Below, one piece after another: positions 17,801 through 25,766 of a DNA stretch of 64,000 nt. A program made the translations under genes and the position numbers. The notes beneath the pieces are model-generated. The model was not told where the DNA came from. It searched no databases and saw only the letters and a list, made by a program, of their open reading frames with translations. The stretch's first letter is position 1; each line of letters starts with the position of its first letter. The DNA comes from CAIMUS01 sp046347625 (GTDB taxonomy: Bacteria > Pseudomonadota > Gammaproteobacteria > Competibacterales > Competibacteraceae), in the NCBI GenBank assembly GCA_046347625.1, contig JAXMFU010000001.1, forward strand, positions 558,001 through 622,000, in the 5' to 3' direction.

Positions 17801-18209
17801 TCCAATCGAACTGACGTACTCGTGAGGTATAAGAAAAATCTTGTTTACCAGGGCCAAGAAAATGCAAACAACCTTTAGACTCAAGAAATGGAAACTCAAG
17901 TGATACTGCATACCGTTGTGCATTGGCTAACTTCATTAAATCTTCAGTTCCTGGTGACGGAGCATTCTCTGGCGTAATATAAATATCCGCATAATCCCAC
18001 ACCAGATCGATAAGGCCAGGAGTCTGCTCCAATTCTTTATCACTCAGGAAGGGCCGGAAATAGCGATGCAAGCCAGGAGCTTCCAGATCCCAATCAATTA
18101 CGATGACCCTGTTATTATTAGCAGCTAGAATCCATGCAACATTGGCGAGAGTCATGCTACGTCCTACCCCGCCTTTATAAGAATAAAAAGTGACAATTTT
18201 ACCAGACAT
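14883..18209 (-). CDS. ParA-like ATPase / NB-ARC / WD40 protein (STAND family), partner of TIR gene
   Basis: A 1,108-residue three-part protein starting at the ATG behind AAGGAG. Residues 1-330: MinD/ParA-like fold with deviant Walker A YSYKGGVGRSMTLANVAW and a DFVLIDSRTGVAD Walker B region. Residues about 345-640: NB-ARC STAND ATPase with P-loop GISGTGKSVLA, Walker B CLVVLDNVW, sensor LLLTTRN and GYLPLALSTLG, then a winged-helix-like part. Residues about 805-1108: seven WD40 repeats, each ending in a LKLW/LRVW strand, enough for one closed propeller. STAND proteins usually oligomerise when the repeat domain meets a ligand. It lies 22 bases after the TIR gene and is AT-richer than its flanks, suggesting transfer. 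An immune role is inferred. Confidence 0.9.
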   Translation of the reverse strand: MSGKIVTFYSYKGGVGRSMTLANVAWILAANNNRVIVIDWDLEAPGLHRYFRPFLSDKELEQTPGLIDLVWDYADIYITPENAPSPGTEDLMKLANAQRYAVSLEFPFLESKGCLHFLGPGKQDFSYTSRVRQFDWKAFYERLAGKEFLDVFRKRFNEQKYDFVLIDSRTGVADTSGICTLIMPDIVVLCFSYNRQNIVGIATVAQSIRNQRPEVEILPVPSRIEGSSVDKLKEANVFARELLDQFLPNTEDKSAVGDYWDKIKVMYRPQYAWEETLAVLSSRPNDRLTMLEDMQWLAGRITGKSEPLSIPALEQSICDRYLGEFRFSSLKELVFKGKPSYYVPLSPPNHLLRSKELEQLEALVIGPNQLISISGISGTGKSVLATDFARRDNVERVFSDGIYWLTFSLNTNIVLKQAELIRALGFPPPNFESCWQGLEILAELTRGHACLVVLDNVWEKEQVEAFNGLGQRCRLLLTTRNKGLLENSQEYPLHELEQEQAHVLLANCIGKTVDELPSEARDVARECGYLPLALSTLGTLVKEGIYNWQSVLDRLHQVTDKINNLRDRLHDYESPTGLLAALEISVESLAPELKEALFDCAIFPEDAAVSQTVLQTLWSDRPLKDKPEKVVQFFVDCSFMYRDGKLRYQLHDLYHDYLFAKLEDPLASHRHLLENYRKLCYYDWSYGPDDGYFFQYLPCHLVAIGDFSELRKLLLNYNWISAKLKATEIEAVIADYTIYKNNAPEHDESVALVEKALRSSIQVLSSKKTQLPNQLFEQLRNLNRPDIITLLKTSISDGGFPPPVVIPQPCVQLKAHDYGIHDLVVTPNGRYTISASWDGNLKLWKLEDSKGNASLEYGNVTFTGHRAPVRAVAVTPDNKRVISGSDDHELRVWELETGKLIHQLGGHSDSVYAVVVLPDGRQAISGSRDRTLKRWDFHTATCLATFENAHDRQIYALAVLPDGKHIISGSRDCTLKLWNLETGAVKHTLVGHTARVLTVAALPDGWRAISGSSDCTLKLWDLDNGTLIRTLEGHEREIYSVAVLSDGRRAVSGSCDSTLRLWDMDKGECICILGYHASGVNSVEVLPDGKHVISGSADCTLKLWKLAD

Positions 18210-18231
18210 CACTCAGCTCCTTAAGATTTGC

Positions 18232-19494
18232 TTATAAACCAGGCAAAGGTGCGCCTGTTATCGGCTTATTACGAATAATATTTCGTTTAAGTCTAAACCC
18301 TAGTTGAGCCACTACATCCAAGACATTATTCACATAGTCTTGACGATTCTCTGGTACTCTCCATATATGGCATTCTTTATTATATTTATTTATAAATAAT
18401 TCTTTCAAACTTGCGTCGTCAACCGCTTTACCGCCGGCCGTAACCAATCCAATGTGGTCAAGGTCGTTTTTTTCATCATATTCATGCATATAATTTTTAA
18501 GCTTAGGCAGATTAATTGCACAACGATCAAAAACCATCAGGATAGGATTTACTTGATCAAAAATTGTTACTGAAAGATTTTTAGTTAAACCCAACTTATT
18601 ATATTTATAACCTTCCATAATTAAACTACCTTGTGTAGCCATCTCCACAGTTTTCGGAGTGTCAGAAAAAGGTTTCCAAGCCTCGGGACAATCATCATAA
18701 GCATCTATGTTATCGCATTTAGCTGATGATTCTAACATTTCTTTCTTTTCACCAATAATGTACATCACATTAGCGGTATTGGCTTTTAAAACTTTGGATT
18801 CTTCCTTGCTTCTCTCCTCAGAATGAAATGCTGACTTTAAAGTATCAAAAGAATTGTTATTTACTTCAAGTTTATGCAGCTCTGGTTTCATTTCAGCAAT
18901 TTCGACAATACGTTTTGCAAATTCAATAACTAATCTATTATATTCATCAGGCTCTTTAGCTAGGGCGCGTATCTGCTTTAAACCAACAGTAATTGGATAG
19001 TCAGGATGCATTTCTTTTTGATTCCACTGGAGTTTCTCAATAAACTCACGAATACTATTGTCAAGGATCTTTTTTAAGCATATTGTTGAATCCATCCAAA
19101 AAACAGGAATAATCCGATGACACTTACCGTCACTAGATTCCTTTTTAAATTCTTCAAATCTATTCATAAAAAATTGAAATTCTTTTCCACAAGCTTTGCT
19201 CTTCAAGCAATGAGGTGACAAAATTGCTAGCAATACGCGCGAATTGTTTAAACTTTTAACTAACTCTTTATGCCAGTTTACAGAAATTTCGAGCCTTGCC
19301 TGATCAAAATAACTAACCTTTTCTCTGTTTATCCCAGTATTATCACAAACCCATTTACATATATCTTCATAGAACTGCTTTAGATAGTTTCCAGTAGTAC
19401 CATTCGGGTATCTAAATTCTGCATTTTCATAATCTTGGCGTGCATAGCTAAAGAAAAACTGATAATCCAAATCATTACTTGTAATCATAACCAT
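18232..19494 (-). CDS. TIR-domain protein with FxsC-like C-terminal region
   Basis: About 420 residues from the ATG at 19494, behind AAAGGGG (a second ATG at 19488 is equally good; an upstream TTG is unlikely). Residues about 10-200 form a TIR domain: YQFFFSYARQD, then SVNWHKELVKSLNNSRVLLAILSP, then SPHCLKSKACGKEFQFF, whose glutamate (about residue 105) occupies the NADase position. The middle is charged and variable; the C-terminal 110 residues (NPILMVFDRCAINLPKLKNYM and onward) resemble the end of FxsC-type TIR proteins. It is first in an operon with the ParA/NB-ARC/WD40 gene. NAD+ hydrolysis upon activation is a plausible, untested function. Confidence 0.85.
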   Translation of the reverse strand: MVMITSNDLDYQFFFSYARQDYENAEFRYPNGTTGNYLKQFYEDICKWVCDNTGINREKVSYFDQARLEISVNWHKELVKSLNNSRVLLAILSPHCLKSKACGKEFQFFMNRFEEFKKESSDGKCHRIIPVFWMDSTICLKKILDNSIREFIEKLQWNQKEMHPDYPITVGLKQIRALAKEPDEYNRLVIEFAKRIVEIAEMKPELHKLEVNNNSFDTLKSAFHSEERSKEESKVLKANTANVMYIIGEKKEMLESSAKCDNIDAYDDCPEAWKPFSDTPKTVEMATQGSLIMEGYKYNKLGLTKNLSVTIFDQVNPILMVFDRCAINLPKLKNYMHEYDEKNDLDHIGLVTAGGKAVDDASLKELFINKYNKECHIWRVPENRQDYVNNVLDVVAQLGFRLKRNIIRNKPITGAPLPGL

Positions 19495-19536
19495 TTGCCC
19501 CTTTACTTCTATCCACCTAAACCTCTTATTAATCAA

Positions 19537-19969
19537 AAAATAATATTGCTGCGCTCAATCGTATGTTTTGCAGTCTGCAGTGACCCTCGCTATTTGCTTT
19601 GGAAAACTACTTAAGGGGTTCAGTTCGACAAGACCTTGACTATGGCAGCTGGCGCCAGCAAAGCTTACCCGCTTGCACAAAAGTATAGTTCAATTTTTTT
19701 CTTATGCAAACAGGGGAAAACTCACGAAGCCCATGCAGGGAGGAAACGGGCAGCGGATTCCGCCCTATCCTGCAAGCTTTATGGGCTTAACCGGCAGGGG
19801 TACCGGTCGGATGTCGAAGCCGACACCGCCGGGCAAAACCCGCTTAGGAACTGTCCGCAACTCACCAGCATGCGATGGCTGGAGGGTATAGAAGCAGACA
19901 TGGTGTTTGTCAAATCGACGTACATTTTTTACAATAAAGCTTTATTAATCAGTAACAGCCTTTGTAACG
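19537..19969. other. Unassigned 430-bp stretch between TIR operon and tacA
   Basis: No frame here resembles a known protein. The TIR-operon promoter should lie at the left end on the minus strand. The centre (19690-19900) is GC-richer and contains several short stems, for example GGTACCGGTC with TGTCGAAGCCGACA. It could be a decayed element or a structured RNA, but I can identify neither. Confidence 0.4.
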
Positions 19970-20287
19970 ATGACAAGCGTGCGAACTTCTGCATCTACAC
20001 TCAAGGAGGGGACCAGGAATGAGCGCATTGGTTTGCGCCTGGCATCCCATCTCGAAGACATGCTGGAACACGCCGCCGATCTGACGGGTGATTCTCTGAG
20101 TGGGTTTGTGCTCGCTTCAACTCTAGAGCAGGCAAGAAAAGTCATCGCCTGGGAAGAGGCGTTGGTGTTAGGGGGACGGGATCGAGAGCGTTTTTTTGAA
20201 CTGCTGGATAATCCGCCACCGGCTAACGCCTCTCTCCGCAAGGCGCTGCGCGCCTATCGTGCAGTCGTTGCCGATGGACAGGATTGA
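19970..20287 (+). CDS. DUF1778 antitoxin (TacA-like)
   Basis: A 105-residue protein: N-terminal ribbon-helix-helix (RNERIGLRLASHLEDMLEHAADLTGDSLSGFVLAS) and a C-terminal helical arm (FFELLDNPPPANASLRKALRAYR), typical of DUF1778/TacA antitoxins that block GNAT toxins and repress the operon. The next gene, a GNAT toxin, starts 14 bases before its stop. No strong Shine-Dalgarno is visible before the ATG. Confidence 0.9.
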   Translation: MTSVRTSASTLKEGTRNERIGLRLASHLEDMLEHAADLTGDSLSGFVLASTLEQARKVIAWEEALVLGGRDRERFFELLDNPPPANASLRKALRAYRAVVADGQD

Positions 20288-20783
20288 GGCAGTTCTTCAA
20301 CCGCTATCGCCTGAACACCGACGCGATGAGTTCGATTGCGGAGTAACCGCCCTCAATCGCTATTTACAAATCACAGCACGCCAGCACGAGGCGAAAAATA
20401 TCGCCCGCACCTTTGTCCTGGGTACCCACGCTGAACCGACTGTAATACGCGGCTACTATACCCTGACTCTGGCTGAACTGGATGTCGAAAGTATTCCCAG
20501 CCACTACCAGAAAAAGCTTCCGCACCATCCACTGCCTGTTGCACGATTGGGACGACTTGCGGTCGATCGCAGGTTTCAAGCTCAGAGATTGGGAGGACTA
20601 TTGCTGATTGATGCGCTGCACAGGACCGCAGCGATTGTCCGCAATGCCGGTTTGGTTCCCCTAATAGTGGATGCCAAGGATGAAACCGCAAAAGCGTTTT
20701 ATCTGCATTATGGTTTTGAGGTCCAGGAAGGTAACCCTCCGGCTCTATTGATGACCGCTATCATCTTGGATTTGTTCGCCTAA
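20274..20783 (+). CDS. GNAT-family toxin (TacT-like tRNA acetyltransferase)
   Basis: A 169-residue acetyltransferase starting at the ATG at 20274 inside the antitoxin gene. Family marks are DEFDCGVTALNRYLQITARQHE, a GYYTLTLAELD strand, and the acetyl-CoA region LGRLAVDRRFQAQRLGGLLLIDAL, with a conserved YLHYGFEV tyrosine loop. TacT-type toxins acetylate the amino group of aminoacyl-tRNA and stop translation. Gene order and overlap with the DUF1778 antitoxin support an intact module. Confidence 0.92.
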   Translation: MDRIEAVLQPLSPEHRRDEFDCGVTALNRYLQITARQHEAKNIARTFVLGTHAEPTVIRGYYTLTLAELDVESIPSHYQKKLPHHPLPVARLGRLAVDRRFQAQRLGGLLLIDALHRTAAIVRNAGLVPLIVDAKDETAKAFYLHYGFEVQEGNPPALLMTAIILDLFA

Positions 20784-20827
20784 AACGCTGCTGGCTATTG
20801 CGCCAGAGGGGGCCAGGTGAGGCAAGA

Positions 20828-21079
20828 TCAGATAGCGGTGGTCACTTCACCGGGAGCATTCAGCAGTTCCTTATCCGGGTCAAAATCCAGCATGCCGATT
20901 TCGCTGGTTTCGATTTCTTCAATTTCGGCCATCTCTTTGGCGATAGACAAAATATCGTAATAGGCAAACCGTTTGCCTTCGGCAAATTCGCCGGATTCGG
21001 TAGCCGCCGTCCGTGCCGCTTCCACAGCCGCTTGCAAAAGCTGCTCAAGAATAATTGTACACTTAGTATTTTTATCCAT
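20828..21079 (-). CDS. Hypothetical acidic protein, second gene of an unknown pair
   Basis: An 83-residue protein from the ATG at 21079 (an upstream in-frame ATG at 21094 is possible). The first half is helical and alanine-rich (LLQAAVEAARTAATESGEFAEG), the second strongly acidic (EMAEIEEIETSEIGMLDFDPDKELL). Its start overlaps the stop of the upstream gene by eight bases. I do not recognise the family. A small acidic partner overlapping a basic one, inside a cluster of toxin-antitoxin genes, would suit an antitoxin-like role, but nothing in the sequence proves it. Confidence 0.6.
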   Translation of the reverse strand: MDKNTKCTIILEQLLQAAVEAARTAATESGEFAEGKRFAYYDILSIAKEMAEIEEIETSEIGMLDFDPDKELLNAPGEVTTAI

Positions 21080-21359
21080 GACGATCCTCCACAATGCTTC
21101 TCAAAATGTCAATATGTTCATGTTGCCGCTGAATATCTTTTGACCCCTTGACCCGATACTGTTCTACCCGTTCCGGCGAATAACAATGCACTTTTCTTAA
21201 TTTGACAGCAGGGTCAGCCATCCAGGTTTCATGTACTGCAATCTGCTTACGGATAGAACGGATCGATTTTTCAATCAGATGACTGGGCAGCTTTTCATAG
21301 TCCCTCAAGAAATTCTTATGCTTCCCACCCTGTTTTGCAATCTCATACGCCGTGGTCAT
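21072..21359 (-). CDS. Hypothetical basic protein, first gene of an unknown pair
   Basis: A 95-residue, lysine- and histidine-rich protein from the ATG at 21359 (a GTG at 21383 would add eight residues). It reads as mainly helical: TAYEIAKQGGKHKNFLRDYEKL, then IEKSIRSIRKQIAVHETWM, then QRQHEHIDILRSIVEDRHG. I do not recognise a family. The overlap with the following acidic gene shows that the two are co-expressed. Confidence 0.6.
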   Translation of the reverse strand: MTTAYEIAKQGGKHKNFLRDYEKLPSHLIEKSIRSIRKQIAVHETWMADPAVKLRKVHCYSPERVEQYRVKGSKDIQRQHEHIDILRSIVEDRHG

Positions 21360-21544
21360 CGTAAAAAATAATATAGCCTCCACTGGCGACTTTGAGAAGG
21401 AAAGGGATCAGCCGGTGTAACCCGGATACAGGCCGGAGGCTGGAATCCGGGATGCGAGAGAAGAACCTGGATTGCGCTTCGCACGCTCCGCTCCATCCAG
21501 GCTACACTGATTATGAAGCATTGGTATCGATAAAGCTCTTTCGA

Positions 21545-22942
21545 TTAATGCCGGGAGGACGCCAGATAGCCTACCGCGCTCGCCGCCGCCGCCCGTGGCG
21601 GGACGGGTTTGCTGGCCCGGCTCGAGATCGGCTCTTCCTCCGGCCGTGACAGTTCGATCACTTCCTCGGCCGATTTTGTTGCCGGCAGTTTCTGCTGGAC
21701 AACCTCCAGCCAGGCTTCAAGATCATCGAGCGTATCGCTCAGCGAATTGGTCAATTGATTGCGCAGTTTCGCCAGCTTCGACATTTCCGGCGGAACGACC
21801 ATATGGCTGTCGAAATGGCGGCTTCGATCTTCCAAGATATCCACTCGCAAGCCGATACCATGACGGGCAAAAAGAGGAATTAATTCATTCTTGCGGGCCA
21901 ACAAATCCCGGCGGGTCGTTTGATAGGCATGCTCGCACACTTTACGGCGATTGGCGAAGCTGAAGACATTGGAGAAAAACATCTTGGTATCGCCACTGTT
22001 GGGCTCGAATAGAATAATATCTCTATCCGGATAATCGGCCGCATATTTAGCCAGCCCTATCTTCATTCTTGAATGAATGAGCGCATAAAAAGTCTGTGAC
22101 ATTACGACCGGTAAGCCACCGTCGACCAGGCTTTCCATTTTTCTCATCTCACCCGGCTTGGCCAGCTTGGCATTGAACGGAACCAGCGGGTTGATACAGA
22201 TCAGCAAATCAGCACCTGTTTCCAATGCCCTTGAAGCATGAACGGTCTTCTTTACACCCCCATCGACATAATAACGTCCCTCTATTTCTACCGGCGGATA
22301 AAGACCGGGAATAGCAGTACTGGCCTGAACAGCTTTAGAAATAGGAATATGGCTGTTAACTTTGGTACCGAATTCTATAATTTCACCGGTATCGAGATCG
22401 GTTGCAACTATAAATAACTTGCGCTTTAAGCGACGGAAATCGTTGGTTCTTCTACGGCTGCTGAACATTGTAGCCAGAAATTCTTCAATCATTCCATTAT
22501 CCAACAAGCCGGGAGGAAGCGCAGGACCTAATTTGTTCAATATGGCCAGAATGTCCCTGTCCTGGGGATTCTTGATAAAGCCCCAAATCGCGTCCCATAA
22601 CAGACCGGGTACCGATTTTAAACAATCCCAGTACAGCCCGAAGGCGGGGCGCATAAAATGTTCGGGGTCGAGGGGAAATGCGGTGGAATCATTGCGCACG
22701 AAAACATGGCAGATCTTGGCGGGGGTAAAGCCGTTGGCCAGAGCGGCGGCGTTGATCGCACCGACACTGACTCCGCCATAGACATAAAGATCGTTCAGAT
22801 CGACCCCTTCCAAAGCTTCATCGAGGGCGAGCAAAGCGCCGATTTGATAGATGATACCCAGGGGACCGCCGCCCGCCAACGCCAACCCAACCCGGGGTCC
22901 ACCTCTGACTATGCCATCTTTCAAGGGCTGTGTTTCTAGCAT
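21545..22942 (-). CDS. Patatin-like phospholipase
   Basis: A 465-residue protein; start at the ATG at 22942, which has AGAGGA six bases upstream, rather than an earlier ATG at 22993. The patatin fold is clear: oxyanion loop ALAGGGPLG (residues 21-29), nucleophile elbow GVSVG with Ser59, and the aspartate of YVDGGVKKTV. Between them lies a family-specific insert. The C-terminal 90 residues are helical and charged with a low-complexity PPRAAAASAVG tail. Patatins hydrolyse acyl chains of phospholipids or neutral lipids. No signal peptide is seen, so it is probably cytoplasmic or membrane-peripheral. Confidence 0.92.
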   Translation of the reverse strand: MLETQPLKDGIVRGGPRVGLALAGGGPLGIIYQIGALLALDEALEGVDLNDLYVYGGVSVGAINAAALANGFTPAKICHVFVRNDSTAFPLDPEHFMRPAFGLYWDCLKSVPGLLWDAIWGFIKNPQDRDILAILNKLGPALPPGLLDNGMIEEFLATMFSSRRRTNDFRRLKRKLFIVATDLDTGEIIEFGTKVNSHIPISKAVQASTAIPGLYPPVEIEGRYYVDGGVKKTVHASRALETGADLLICINPLVPFNAKLAKPGEMRKMESLVDGGLPVVMSQTFYALIHSRMKIGLAKYAADYPDRDIILFEPNSGDTKMFFSNVFSFANRRKVCEHAYQTTRRDLLARKNELIPLFARHGIGLRVDILEDRSRHFDSHMVVPPEMSKLAKLRNQLTNSLSDTLDDLEAWLEVVQQKLPATKSAEEVIELSRPEEEPISSRASKPVPPRAAAASAVGYLASSRH

Positions 22943-23584
22943 TTTGATTCCTCTGGAAGTCTCGCTCAGGCCAATGGCAGCATTGTAAACCATCGACCGG
23001 CAGTATCGCCATGGTTATATGCGGGACTGAAACCTGACGCCTGTCATCCACGCCGCTAAACTTAGGGCTGTGTTCCGCCGCCCATCGGCAGTATAAGACC
23101 TGCACTCAGCCATCCGCCCAGCCGCCGTTTCGAACTGTCAAACTCAAACTTATCCAATCGATAAGTATTTCTTTAGCCGGGCCGGCAAAAGGCAAGACCG
23201 CTCACTGCAGCACCCGACGGCGGCCAATCTTACCGCAACTCTTGCTTGAACTGCAAAGCGTAAACAGCGAGGCAAACCAAGACTCTACTGTTTTAATTCT
23301 TTTGTTTTAATTCTTTTGTTTTAATTCTTTCTGTGTTTTCTCTACCGCTTTGGTAAACCGACAGGCAAGGCCGGTCAATAGCCGGGCAGCGATAATTCGA
23401 GAATCGAACCAAAACGTCAGCTCCCAATTTTGTTATCATTCACTATTAAACGAATGTCTCCGTGGTAACGGTTTTTTTCGGATAATTCCAGATTTATCTA
23501 TTCGATCTGGTCATAAGTCAGCAATCACTGATAAAATTTGCTAAAACCAGTGGTATTCCACCTTGCAGCAAGCAGAGGATCAAC
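22943..23584. other. Intergenic region between divergent patatin and polyphosphate genes, with 14-bp tandem repeat
   Basis: No gene is supported in these 640 bases. A tandem repeat of TTTTAATTCTTTTG fills 23291-23332 in nearly three units. AT-rich sequence follows up to 23570 and should hold the promoter of the polyphosphate phosphotransferase. Confidence 0.6.
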
Positions 23585-25201
23585 TTGAGTCAATTTATGT
23601 TTAGAACAGCCGAACTGGGGCGCAAGATCGATAAGCAGGAATACCGGCAACGCGAACCTGTCCTGCGGGAAGAACTGTTGCAGGTCCAGCAGGAACTGCG
23701 GCTATCGGCCACGTTTCCGGTTCTCCTGGTATTCGCCGGGGTCGATGGCGCCGGCAAGGCACAGACAGTTAACCTGCTCAATGCCTGGATGGACCCCCGC
23801 TGGTTGCTGACCCGGGCTTATGGCGAACCTTCCGATGAAGAGCGGGAACGCCCCCCTTACTGGCGTTACTGGCGCGATATCCCTCCCAAAGGCCGGATCG
23901 GGATGTTCCTGCATTCCTGGTACTCCCGCCCGATCCTGGACAAGGTCTATGGCAAGATCGATCTGGCGGAGTTCGATGAACGGCTGGACCGGATTATTGC
24001 TTTCGAGAGAGCCCTGACCGACGATGGTGCGGTGATCCTTAAATTTTGGATGCATCTGAGTCGGGAAGCCCAGAAAAAGCGTCTCAAAACCCTGGAGAAA
24101 GATCCGGCGACCCGCTGGCAGGTCAAGGAGACCAGTTGGGAGCATTGGGGCATGTACGATAAATTCCTGGAGGCCGCCGAGCGTACCATCATGCGCACCA
24201 GCACCGGTTTGGCACCCTTCACCATCGTGGAAGGTGCCGATCCTTATTACCGCAGCCTGACGGTGGGCGAAATCGTACGCGATGCCATTCGCAGGCGCCT
24301 GGATGAGGTCAAGCGCCTGGAGAAACTGAGAACCCGGCTTCAGGTGCATAATGACTTCGGCGAGGCCGTCGAACTCGGCTCGACCAATCTGACCGGCAGC
24401 GATCCCGGCAATGCCACCGCGAAATCGGGAAAACCCCTGCCGACGGTGCTCAGTACGCTGGACATGTCCAAAACGTTGAGCAAGGCCGAGTACGAAATTA
24501 AACTCAATCAATACCAGGGCGAATTGAATCTGCTCCAGCGCAAGGCGCTGCAACAGGGTGTCTCCACGCTGATCGTCTTCGAGGGACCGGACGCCGCCGG
24601 CAAGGGGGGCACGATCCGCCGTATCACCGCCGCCCTGGACGCCAGCAATTATCAGGTCATTCCCTTTGCTTCGCCCACTGACGAGGAACGGGCGCATCAC
24701 TATCTTTGGCGTTTCTGGCGGCATCTGTCGCGGGCCGGGCTGTTTACCATTTATGACCGGAGCTGGTACGGCCGGGTCCTGGTCGAACGGGTGGAGAATT
24801 ACGCCAGTGAGACGGAATGGAGACGGGCTTATAATGAAATCAACGATTTCGAGGATCAACTGATCGAACACGGCATCGTGCTGCTGAAATACTGGTTGCA
24901 TATCACGCCGGAGGAACAGCTGCTGCGTTTCCAGGATCGCGAACAGACTCCGCATAAGCGCTGGAAGCTGACCCCGGAGGACTGGCGCAACCGGGAGAAA
25001 TGGCAGGACTATGAACTGGCGGTGCATGATATGGTGCAGTACACCAGCACCCATTTGTCTCCCTGGATTCTGGTCGAAGGCAATAATAAATACTATGCCC
25101 GGCTCAAAATTCTCAAGACCTTATGCCGGCAGTTGGAAAAAGCGCTGAGCGAAGGCAGAAAAACGCTTCCCGGGGTTCGCCTCGGTCTGGTTAAGGAATA
25201 A
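23585..25201 (+). CDS. pap: Polyphosphate:AMP phosphotransferase (two-domain PPK2)
   Basis: A 538-residue protein with two PPK2 kinase domains in tandem, as in class II PPK2/PAP, which converts AMP to ADP using polyphosphate. Domain 1 (about 10-245) has P-loop FAGVDGAGKAQTV; domain 2 (about 295-520) has FEGPDAAGKGGTI and the lid/Walker B motif YDRSWYGRVLVERVE. Domain 1 reads LHSWYSRPIL at that second position, lacking the aspartate and arginine, so catalysis probably resides in domain 2. A TTG start is supported by AGGA five bases upstream; an ATG lies 12 bases further on. Next is sixA. Confidence 0.92.
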   Translation: MSQFMFRTAELGRKIDKQEYRQREPVLREELLQVQQELRLSATFPVLLVFAGVDGAGKAQTVNLLNAWMDPRWLLTRAYGEPSDEERERPPYWRYWRDIPPKGRIGMFLHSWYSRPILDKVYGKIDLAEFDERLDRIIAFERALTDDGAVILKFWMHLSREAQKKRLKTLEKDPATRWQVKETSWEHWGMYDKFLEAAERTIMRTSTGLAPFTIVEGADPYYRSLTVGEIVRDAIRRRLDEVKRLEKLRTRLQVHNDFGEAVELGSTNLTGSDPGNATAKSGKPLPTVLSTLDMSKTLSKAEYEIKLNQYQGELNLLQRKALQQGVSTLIVFEGPDAAGKGGTIRRITAALDASNYQVIPFASPTDEERAHHYLWRFWRHLSRAGLFTIYDRSWYGRVLVERVENYASETEWRRAYNEINDFEDQLIEHGIVLLKYWLHITPEEQLLRFQDREQTPHKRWKLTPEDWRNREKWQDYELAVHDMVQYTSTHLSPWILVEGNNKYYARLKILKTLCRQLEKALSEGRKTLPGVRLGLVKE

Positions 25202-25206
25202 GGCTG

Positions 25207-25716
25207 ATGTCACGTTTTCTTCTACTCTTGCGTCACGCCAAATCTGCCTGGGATACCGAGACGGCGACGGATTTTGCCAGACCTCTGAATAAGCGGGGTG
25301 AGCGCGATGCACCCCGCATGGGCCGCTGGCTGCGGCAACAGGGACTACTCCCGGACTATGTCGTCAGCTCACCGGCGGAGCGCGCCAAACAGACGGCCCT
25401 CAAAGTCTGTCACGCCTTGGCCCTGGAAGACGAACGCCTGCACTGGGAGCCGCGTATCTATGAGGCACCCCTTGGGGATTTACTGCAGGTTCTGGCCGCT
25501 TGTCCCGAGACCGCTCGAACCGTGCTGCTGGTCGGCCATAACCCCGGGTTGGAACTGTTGTTGCGCTATCTCTGCGAAGCCGCGCCGACACCGGCGGACG
25601 GCAAGTTGTTGCCGACCGCCACCGTGGCACAACTGGTCATGCCCGATGACTGGCGGCAACTGACCCCGCATTGCGCCCGCTTGCTGGCCATTACCCGACC
25701 GGTGTCGCTGCCTTAA
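25207..25716 (+). CDS. sixA: Phosphohistidine phosphatase SixA
   Basis: A 169-residue histidine phosphatase. The phosphate-binding RHAKSAW motif opens the protein, followed by RPLNKRGERDAPRMGRWL, SSPAERAKQTA and the second-histidine motif VGHNPGLELLL, all typical of SixA. SixA removes phosphate from phosphohistidine in phosphorelay or PTS proteins. It lies five bases after the polyphosphate gene and probably shares its transcript, an association also seen in other proteobacteria. Confidence 0.92.
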   Translation: MSRFLLLLRHAKSAWDTETATDFARPLNKRGERDAPRMGRWLRQQGLLPDYVVSSPAERAKQTALKVCHALALEDERLHWEPRIYEAPLGDLLQVLAACPETARTVLLVGHNPGLELLLRYLCEAAPTPADGKLLPTATVAQLVMPDDWRQLTPHCARLLAITRPVSLP

Positions 25717-25766
25717 GTCGTGGCAGGGATAAGCTGTAGGTTGCCGTGGAAATCACGAGAGTCAAA

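Noticed and set aside
23702..25054. 450-codon open frame opposite the polyphosphate gene
   Set aside because: Antisense shadow of a well-conserved gene; no start site or domain supports it.
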